Source: a virus. Taken from it: DNA of 29,581 nucleotides. Under the pieces are notes generated by a model. The model searched no databases, was not told where the DNA came from, and saw only the letters and a program-made list of their open reading frames with translations. Of this stretch, positions 25,730 through 29,581 are shown piece after piece (the first letter of the stretch is position 1; each line of letters opens with the position of its first letter). A program made the translations under genes and the position numbers. The stretch lies in the IMG/VR virus record IMGVR_UViG_3300025266_000031, positions 1 through 29,581 of that record; one strand, written 5' to 3'.

Positions 25730-26049
25730 TACAATTTAACTATACCTTTTGGTTTTGGACCATCAATTGGTTTTGCTTTTGTTCGGCTTATTTTTTTAGA
25801 ATAACTCTTGTATGCCATTACCGCTTTATCGCTATTGACATCAAAGATTTTTTTACCTTTGGCGTCTAATTCACTTCTTTTTACCTTTGGTTCGTATCCT
25901 GGAGTACCTGGAACACCTGGAGCATCTGGATCAATAGCTGAATGTGGATGTTGGTGCACTGGAAAAGAGTTGTGATTTAAAGCGCTTGCTTTATCATCAA
26001 CAGGCATATATTTTAATAAGTTTGAATGTTTTGACATGAATGTTCCCAT
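25729..26049 (-). CDS. Small Pro/Lys-rich protein with FMSKHS motif, 106 aa
   Basis: I chose ATG at 26047-26049 rather than the farther upstream one at 26106, because the shorter version lies 4 bp after the previous stop instead of overlapping that gene by 53 bp, and because it has the A-rich leader CTAAAAAATAATATC. The N terminus reads M-G-T-F-M-S-K-H-S-N-L-L-K-Y-M-P; F-M-S-K-H-S recurs in the protein at 27007-27249. The middle is Pro/Gly-rich and likely disordered (D-P-D-A-P-G-V-P-G-T-P-G), and the tail is basic. No known domain. A virion or assembly-associated role is guessed from the neighbourhood. Confidence 0.6.
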   Translation of the reverse strand: MGTFMSKHSNLLKYMPVDDKASALNHNSFPVHQHPHSAIDPDAPGVPGTPGYEPKVKRSELDAKGKKIFDVNSDKAVMAYKSYSKKISRTKAKPIDGPKPKGIVKL

Positions 26050-26053
26050 GATA

Positions 26054-26371
26054 TTATTTTTTAGTTTTAGTGTATGCTTCTTTTTCCCAAGGAAGGTTTT
26101 TAGCACCTTCTTTCATTGAAGCTCTTGAGTATTTTTTACCTTCCCAATACACGTTGTCATCATCATAATCTAATCTACCGTCTTTCATTTGCTGTATATG
26201 TACCATCTCGTGGTCTATGACGTCGTCTATCTGTTTAGGATCTTTTATTTTGTTATTTAAAGTAATGCTTCCATTGTTGTTAGCTTTACCTAATACACCA
26301 TCTTCCATATCTACATTGTAAATAGGAGTGTTATCAGTACTGTAAGGCGCACCTTTCATTATAAAGCTCAT
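26054..26371 (-). CDS. Small HExxH zinc-peptidase-like protein, 105 aa
   Basis: The centre reads I-D-H-E-M-V-H-I-Q-Q with H54, E55 and H58, the HExxH signature of zinc metallopeptidases; a downstream acidic pair at L-P-W-E-K-E-A-Y (E96, E98) could supply the third ligand. The N terminus carries M-K-G-A-P, resembling the short S/A-P motif of neighbouring small proteins, so translation might start at that inner ATG (26357-26359) instead. The length is minimal for a peptidase, and it may be a minigluzincin-like enzyme or an inactive binder. It sits two genes before the holin, so a peptidoglycan or processing role is conceivable. The substrate cannot be told. Confidence 0.62.
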   Translation of the reverse strand: MSFIMKGAPYSTDNTPIYNVDMEDGVLGKANNNGSITLNNKIKDPKQIDDVIDHEMVHIQQMKDGRLDYDDDNVYWEGKKYSRASMKEGAKNLPWEKEAYTKTKK

Positions 26372-26374
26372 AAA

Positions 26375-26533
26375 TTATTGTTTATAAGGAAAAACTTTAT
26401 TTAAAGTTTCTTTTCTTTGTTGACAACCACAGGGAATATTTAATCCCTGTGATACTTTGTCAACGAAGGTTTTGATTCCAGTTGCTTCTGTAAATTTCTC
26501 TACGCTATCGCCGAAACCTTGTGATTTTCTCAT
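26375..26533 (-). CDS. Conserved small protein with CGC motif, 52 aa
   Basis: Short gene found by translating the gap between 26371 and 26533. It starts at ATG 26531-26533, overlapping the preceding stop by one base (TAATG), and ends at TAA 26375-26377. The protein has G-F-G-D-S-V-E-K-F-T-E-A-T-G-I at the front and I-P-C-G-C-Q-Q-R-K-E-T-L-N-K-V-F-P-Y at the end, a pattern I recognise from several phage genomes. The C-x-C pair could bind metal or form a disulfide. Function unknown. Confidence 0.72.
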   Translation of the reverse strand: MRKSQGFGDSVEKFTEATGIKTFVDKVSQGLNIPCGCQQRKETLNKVFPYKQ

Positions 26534-26931
26534 TATGCAAATACAGCTGTTCCCCAGAACATTTGAGCTCCATTTGGAAGCGCTACTGTAGCTGCTGCTT
26601 GGTCATTACCTAAAGAACAAGTAGTTACTACGCCACCTGGGTTAGCCGTTATAGCTGAATGTACTGCGTCTTCTAAAGGATTTCTTTGTCCGTTTACAAA
26701 TGCTGGAGCTACTAAAGCAGATTGACTAGTTGAAGGCTGAAGAGTTAAAGATGTGTAACCAGCGATAGTATTTCTACCAGTAAGTCCAATAACTACACTA
26801 GATTGAGCTCCTGCTGCTCCTGCTGCTGCTACTGTTGTGATGTCGTCTACGTTTATCAAGATCGGTGAGATCGGGGCAGCTGGTTGAGTAGCGCCTGTAA
26901 GCGTAATGTTAAATTTGATGAATTTTGCCAT
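26533..26931 (-). CDS. Beta-rich Ala/Thr/Gly structural protein, 132 aa
   Basis: The protein opens with K-F-I-K-F-N-I-T-L-T-G and is dominated by Ala, Thr, Val and Gly in strand-turn rhythm, ending P-N-G-A-Q-M-F-W-G-T-A-V-F-A. It resembles in composition the 199 aa protein at 24743-25342 and could be a head decoration or other surface protein. Its leader is a run of six ACAAACA heptamers ending 2 bp before the ATG, unlike any other gene here, which suggests special, perhaps high, translation. Its stop overlaps the start of the 52 aa gene. No domain family recognised. Confidence 0.62.
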   Translation of the reverse strand: MAKFIKFNITLTGATQPAAPISPILINVDDITTVAAAGAAGAQSSVVIGLTGRNTIAGYTSLTLQPSTSQSALVAPAFVNGQRNPLEDAVHSAITANPGGVVTTCSLGNDQAAATVALPNGAQMFWGTAVFA

Positions 26932-26933
26932 TG

Positions 26934-26975
26934 TGTTTGTTGTTTGTTGTTTGTTGTTTGTTGTTTGTTGTTTGT
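26934..26975 (-). repeat. Six tandem ACAAACA heptamers in the leader of the 132 aa gene
   Basis: The plus strand shows TGTTTGT six times without a mismatch; on the transcribed strand this is (ACAAACA)6, ending 2 bases before the ATG. The array contains no U or G, so the mRNA leader would be unstructured. It may act as a ribosome-loading enhancer, and copy number could vary by slippage. Confidence 0.9.
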
Positions 26976-27006
26976 TGGCTAGGTTTTAGACAGTCCTAAT
27001 CTGTTT

Positions 27007-27249
27007 TTATTCGTAATCTTTTTTGGATTTACTGTCATCACCTTTTTTACCACCATACATCATAGCGGGTGATTCTTGTTTTCCATACATAGATAATGGA
27101 GATGAATGAGAATGCTTAGACATAAATGAACCTCCACTAGCGTGTGAAGCTATAGGGTTATCATTCATTAAATTTTTCTTTTCTTGACCTGACGATTCAG
27201 AACCGTAGCCTTTGTTTAGGTTTTTTACTGGAGTTTTTTCTTTATACAT
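27007..27249 (-). CDS. Small disordered Met/Gly/Ser-rich protein with SP motifs, 80 aa
   Basis: I chose ATG at 27247-27249: it has the leader TAAAAAATAAAACT, identical to that of the 38 aa gene at 28292-28408. An in-frame ATG 33 bp upstream (27280-27282), directly abutting the previous stop, would add 11 residues and cannot be excluded. The protein contains G-G-S-F-M-S-K-H-S-H-S-S-P-L-S-M-Y-G-K and then S-P-A-M-M-Y-G-G-K, followed by a charged tail. No fold is predictable. The F-M-S-K-H-S string is shared with the protein at 25729-26049, and the SP-x-M/L pieces with other small proteins here. Confidence 0.6.
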   Translation of the reverse strand: MYKEKTPVKNLNKGYGSESSGQEKKNLMNDNPIASHASGGSFMSKHSHSSPLSMYGKQESPAMMYGGKKGDDSKSKKDYE

Positions 27250-27263
27250 AGTTTTATTTTTTA
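27247..27263 (-). promoter_or_regulatory. A-rich initiation leader identical to that at 28406-28422
   Basis: On the minus strand the 17-mer TAAAAAATAAAACTATG ends with the chosen start codon. The same 17-mer precedes the 38 aa gene; close variants precede the genes starting at 28287 and 26049. No Shine-Dalgarno core is present. The match helps to decide the start of this gene. Confidence 0.5.
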
Positions 27264-27282
27264 GTGTATTTGCAAGCGACAT

Positions 27283-27600
27283 TTATATTGGACCACCTGT
27301 CATGTAAGCCACGGCAGGATTATTTGATGGTTGTAAACCTTTTTTTCCGCTTAGATTAAGTAAAGGTTCTTCAGCACTCATTTGAGCTGGCGCATCAGAT
27401 ATAGCTTTTTTTAAGTGATCTGGTAGTTTATTTTGATCTCCTACTAACGCTCTTTGAGCTGGAGAATCGTGTTTATAATCTTTGTCAGCATTATGAAGTT
27501 GCTTTTTAGCATCATAAATTAATTCACGATCGTGAATCATTTCTTCTTTTCTTGAGTGTCTTGCGTTTCCGGTATATTGACCGTAATGTCCTTTTTCCAT
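27283..27600 (-). CDS. Small charged unknown protein, 105 aa
   Basis: Begins M-E-K-G-H-Y-G-Q-Y-T-G-N-A-R-H-S-R-K-E-E and is rich in His, Lys, Asp and Ala. Two short proline motifs, H-D-S-P-A-Q-R and S-D-A-P-A-Q-M, resemble each other and the SP motifs of neighbouring small proteins. The end is Gly/Pro/Met-rich (V-A-Y-M-T-G-G-P-I). No membrane segment, no catalytic motif, no known family. It lies 21 bp after the DUF6321-like gene. The virion or assembly role is a guess from context. Confidence 0.62.
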   Translation of the reverse strand: MEKGHYGQYTGNARHSRKEEMIHDRELIYDAKKQLHNADKDYKHDSPAQRALVGDQNKLPDHLKKAISDAPAQMSAEEPLLNLSGKKGLQPSNNPAVAYMTGGPI

Positions 27601-27621
27601 TGTTTTAGTATTTATGTTTGT

Positions 27622-27900
27622 TTAGCATTTCCATCTTCTTCTAGCAGCTTTACCTCTTTCTCCGGTCCAGCCTTTTGATCTAGCACAGAAAGATTTACGA
27701 CGTTTAGCGTCTTTGCTCCCTGGTTTAACATCTCCAGTAACAGCAGTTTTTAACTTACTACCTGGATTTTCTGCTTTATATTTTTTAACTCCTTTACTAG
27801 TCATACCAGCACCTTCTTCAGTTGTTCTGAAGTTTCTACCTTTACCTTTTGTAGTTTTTCTTACTTTAGCTAATGGAGAGTTGTGTTGTATATAAGGCAT
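27622..27900 (-). CDS. Small basic protein resembling DUF6321, 92 aa
   Basis: The core G-A-G-M-T-S-K-G-V-K-K-Y-K-A-E-N-P-G-S-K-L followed by K-R-R-K-S-F-C-A-R-S-K-G and a final R-R-R-W-K-C is, from memory, the DUF6321 pattern common in aquatic phages and giant-virus relatives. It is very rich in Lys and Arg, so nucleic-acid binding is likely. Compared with the usual form, the part between the S-F-C-A-R block and the C-terminal W-x-C looks shortened by roughly a dozen residues. The N terminus has the short H-N-S-P-L-A-K-V motif found in variant form in neighbouring small genes. Biological role unknown. Confidence 0.75.
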   Translation of the reverse strand: MPYIQHNSPLAKVRKTTKGKGRNFRTTEEGAGMTSKGVKKYKAENPGSKLKTAVTGDVKPGSKDAKRRKSFCARSKGWTGERGKAARRRWKC

Positions 27901-27910
27901 ATTATAATTA

Positions 27911-28063
27911 TTACTTCTTTTCTTTAAGTTTTACCCATTTAGTTATTGTATACCCGATACTTATAAGTAATAAAATAACCTTTAGGCCAACTTCTATATG
28001 TGTCATACTTAAACCTAGCGTTATTGCATTAGTTCCTAATACTTTAAAATCCAAATGATTCAT
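27911..28063 (-). CDS. Small single-pass membrane protein, 50 aa
   Basis: Found by translating the gap between 27900 and 28066. ATG at 28061-28063 is 2 bp after the preceding stop; TAA is at 27911-27913. The sequence has a short polar N terminus, a hydrophobic segment near residues 27-40 (V-G-L-K-V-I-L-L-L-I-S-I-G-Y) and a basic end K-W-V-K-L-K-E-K-K, as expected for an N-out single-pass inner-membrane peptide. It could be a small lysis accessory or superinfection factor; there is no direct evidence for either. Confidence 0.62.
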   Translation of the reverse strand: MNHLDFKVLGTNAITLGLSMTHIEVGLKVILLLISIGYTITKWVKLKEKK

Positions 28064-28065
28064 TT

Positions 28066-28287
28066 TTAGTTCATTCCTAATCCAGACTTACCTTTAGCTA
28101 TCTGCGTTATTGGTCCTGCTTTATACATTGTAGGGGCTTTTAAAACCTGCATACCTGTAATGCCAGAGCTAGATCCAGATCCATGTAAACGACCTGTTTG
28201 ATCTAACGGTCCATCCCATATTGCTGATTCACCTACTACTCCACTAGAGCCTTTGTCTGCTTTTTGATGTGCTTTGTCGTTATGCAT
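28066..28287 (-). CDS. Small Gly/Ser-rich unknown protein, 73 aa
   Basis: Low-complexity chain with H-N-D-K-A-H-Q-K-A-D-K-G-S-S-G at the front, R-L-H-G-S-G-S-S-S-G-I-T-G-M in the middle and L-K-A-P-T-M-Y-K-A-G-P towards the end. No structured domain is evident. The start ATG follows an A-rich leader (AAAAAAATAAAATT) that resembles those of its neighbours, which supports it being a real gene. The A-P-T-M-Y-K piece resembles the S-P-x-M-Y-G motif of the protein at 27007-27249. Confidence 0.6.
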   Translation of the reverse strand: MHNDKAHQKADKGSSGVVGESAIWDGPLDQTGRLHGSGSSSGITGMQVLKAPTMYKAGPITQIAKGKSGLGMN

Positions 28288-28291
28288 AATT

Positions 28292-28408
28292 TTATTTTTT
28301 TGTTTTTATTGATTTTAACATTTTATCAATCTTAACTGCTTGTCCTTTATGTAGTGCAGAAGCTTTTTTTAATTCAGCTGATATTTGTTTTAGTTTTTTA
28401 GCGTCCAT
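28292..28408 (-). CDS. Small helical Lys-rich protein, 38 aa
   Basis: The open frame extends further upstream, but ATG at 28406-28408 fits better: it lies 4 bp after the preceding stop instead of overlapping that gene by 77 bp, and it carries the TAAAAAATAAAACT leader shared with the 27249 start. The product (M-D-A-K-K-L-K-Q-I-S-A-E-L-K-K-A, ending K-S-I-K-T-K-K) is a single amphipathic basic helix, of a kind I recall from related marine phage genomes. Function unknown. Confidence 0.6.
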   Translation of the reverse strand: MDAKKLKQISAELKKASALHKGQAVKIDKMLKSIKTKK

Positions 28409-28422
28409 AGTTTTATTTTTTA
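28406..28422 (-). promoter_or_regulatory. A-rich initiation leader shared with 27247-27263
   Basis: Minus-strand TAAAAAATAAAACTATG, identical over 17 bases to the leader and start codon at 27247-27263. Part of it overlaps the stop region of the upstream gene. It probably replaces a Shine-Dalgarno element. Confidence 0.45.
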
Positions 28423-28613
28423 CAACCAAAGTTGTTAGCATAATTAGCCATTTTTCTAACGCTAGGACTATACTTATCTTCACTAGCACTCATAACTGCA
28501 GAAGCAGCACTGCAAGCATCATCAAAACCATTTGATTTAGCCCACTTAGTAAACTTACCTTTGTTCTTGTCTTTTATCTCAGGAAAACCTTCTTTGTAAA
28601 ATGGTGATTTCAT
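28413..28613 (-). CDS. Small helical protein resembling DUF5872, 66 aa
   Basis: The body G-K-F-T-K-W-A-K-S-N-G-F followed by A-A-S-A-V-M and Y-S-P-S-V-R-K-M-A-N-Y-A is a pattern I associate with DUF5872-like small proteins of phages and large algal viruses. Two Cys (C-S-A-A-S and F-G-C-K-K) are spaced to allow a disulfide or metal site. A short N-terminal extension M-K-S-P-F-Y-K-E-G carries the S-P motif of the neighbouring small proteins. ATG overlaps the previous stop by one base (TAATG at 28611-28615), implying coupled translation. Function unknown. Confidence 0.7.
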   Translation of the reverse strand: MKSPFYKEGFPEIKDKNKGKFTKWAKSNGFDDACSAASAVMSASEDKYSPSVRKMANYANNFGCKK

Positions 28614-29581
28614 TAATTAGATTTTTTATATTTTGGGTTTGTAGAGATGTTTCGCTCAGCATCACCCCATGTCATTTTAAATTCTTTTCCTTTAGACGGT
28701 CTTATTGTATCTATTTTAGTTGGATTATAGTCTTCGTTTTTAGAAACCATAAATTGACTTTTTTTGTCTCTTTTGATTTCTCCAACATCTTGAGTATAAA
28801 GTTTAGGGTATGAAGTTTCCATGTCAGTTTCGTCCATATAGTCACCTTCTTTGTAAGATCCTCCTTTTTTTCTATGAGTATGCCCTTCATAATCATTCGC
28901 ATGCCCTTTATCATGTAAAGGTGTACCTAAATTCATTAAACCTTGACGCTGCATTGGAGAACCAAATATAGATTCAGCTTTCATTTTACTTTGAGGGTTA
29001 AAATCAGCACCTGGAGTAGCATAAGGATTTCCAATCGCTGCCATATCAATAGCTCTAGCGCTAGGTTGTGAACCTTGAGCTCCTATAATAGGCTGAGCGC
29101 CTAAATCGTTTTGAGCTTGGTTCGGTGGAACTGCTCCTGGGTTTATTTGTTCGTATGGATCCATAGTATCTCCTATTAGTTTATTTGGCGAACCGTTCAT
29201 ATTAATGGCTAACATTCTTTTTCCGTCTTGAAATCTTGTTTTACCTCCATCAATAGTTGTGTTGATGCCTGTTCCTTCTTTTTTTCTATATTCAGTTGCA
29301 GCTTCATAAAACTTTTCTCTTCCACCTGGACCTTTAAATCTTGCATCGTTTTGAACATTGTTTCTATTACTATCCCATGCATTCTTATACGAAAAAGTAT
29401 TGCTTGATTTTGACAAATTAGAAGGTCCATCAGGTTGAAACTTTCTGATTAGGGAGGTCTTCAATTTTATAATTGGTAGATTTGACGTAACGGGTTCAGC
29501 AGCTGATTCTTCTAAACGACTTGTATTAGATACGTCTAATTTCTCTTTGTTTATTTTATTTTGTAATTTTTTACCTTTAGC
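28613..29581 (-). CDS. Gly/Pro/Met-rich unknown protein, 5' end outside window (at least 322 aa)
   Basis: The frame is open from the stop at 28613 to the window edge; a TTG at 29462-29464 could be mistaken for the start, but the frame continues upstream without stop as A-K-G-K-K-L-Q-N-K, so the true start lies outside. The protein is largely low-complexity: a basic first part, a Pro/Gln/Asn/Gly-rich middle (N-P-G-A-V-P-P-N-Q-A-Q), then F-G-S-P-M-Q-R-Q-G-L-M-N-L-G-T-P-L-H-D, a His-rich H-T-H-R-K-K-G-G, and a charged tail. The S-P-M and T-P-L pieces belong to the motif set of the adjacent small proteins. It may be a large disordered virion protein; no family is recognised. Confidence 0.65.
   Translation of the reverse strand, partial: AKGKKLQNKINKEKLDVSNTSRLEESAAEPVTSNLPIIKLKTSLIRKFQPDGPSNLSKSSNTFSYKNAWDSNRNNVQNDARFKGPGGREKFYEAATEYRKKEGTGINTTIDGGKTRFQDGKRMLAINMNGSPNKLIGDTMDPYEQINPGAVPPNQAQNDLGAQPIIGAQGSQPSARAIDMAAIGNPYATPGADFNPQSKMKAESIFGSPMQRQGLMNLGTPLHDKGHANDYEGHTHRKKGGSYKEGDYMDETDMETSYPKLYTQDVGEIKRDKKSQFMVSKNEDYNPTKIDTIRPSKGKEFKMTWGDAERNISTNPKYKKSN

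Noticed and set aside
26050-26106. Upstream start (ATG at 26106) for the FMSKHS protein
   Set aside because: It would overlap the HExxH gene by 53 bp and adds a Lys-rich stretch unlike a protein N terminus; the start at 26049 has an A-rich leader and a 4 bp gap.
29462-29464. TTG as the start of the rightmost gene
   Set aside because: The same frame stays open to the window edge with plausible charged protein sequence, so the gene is better treated as truncated by the window.
1-29581. tRNA genes, CRISPR arrays, integrase or attachment sites
   Set aside because: The minus strand is filled with coding sequence apart from gaps of less than 80 bases, and no cloverleaf, spaced repeat array or recombinase motif was seen.

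Overview
The window is one dense block of a double-stranded DNA tailed phage, most likely a podovirus-like lytic phage of a marine Bacteroidota (Flavobacteriia) host. Every gene lies on the minus strand, so transcription runs from the right end (29581) to the left end (1). The DNA is AT-rich, roughly one third G+C by eye. Genes are packed with gaps of a few bases or start/stop overlaps. Almost no Shine-Dalgarno sequences precede the starts; instead there are A/T-only leaders, as is usual for Bacteroidota genes. The host assignment is an inference from these leaders, from composition and from recognised protein families.

Right end to left: (1) 25.3-29.6 kb is an accessory run of small genes. 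It holds a partial Gly/Pro/Met-rich protein, several 38-106 aa proteins (some resembling the small phage families DUF6321 and DUF5872), a beta-rich protein behind a heptanucleotide-repeat leader, a small HExxH protein and a holin. Several of these small proteins share short Ser-Pro or Ala-Pro motifs. Two genes below the usual ORF length cut-off were recovered (50 and 52 aa), and one start was moved to give a 38 aa product. (2) 23.4-25.3 kb has a second beta-rich protein, a coiled-coil protein, a 75 aa unknown, a tandem GroES-like co-chaperonin and a TerS-position protein. (3) 16.0-23.4 kb is the packaging and head module: large terminase, portal, acidic scaffold-like protein and major capsid protein, followed by a strong hairpin. 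(4) 7.3-16.0 kb is a conserved 254 aa unknown with its own terminator, two connector/ring-type proteins, a 1460 aa stabilisation-like protein with an Ig-like insert, and a 476 aa tail-type protein. (5) 1-7.3 kb is a GNAT-like protein, two internal-virion-type proteins and a giant protein of more than 1660 aa with an HELGH motif, whose C terminus is outside the window.

The logic is that of late phage genes: terminase and portal package DNA into a shell built by the scaffold-like and capsid proteins, the connectors and tail-stem proteins close it, and the internal virion proteins are presumably ejected at infection. Gene order and protein sizes (TerL 739, portal 803, MCP 489 aa) recall the structural block of crAss-like phages, but this is a hypothesis. 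No replication genes, integrase, tRNA, CRISPR array, endolysin, contractile sheath or tape measure were seen. The most unusual signals are a sharply bounded ~540 bp higher-GC patch over the ATPase core of the terminase, the shared-motif small-protein cluster, the (ACAAACA)6 leader, and identical 17-18 nt initiation leaders in front of unrelated genes.
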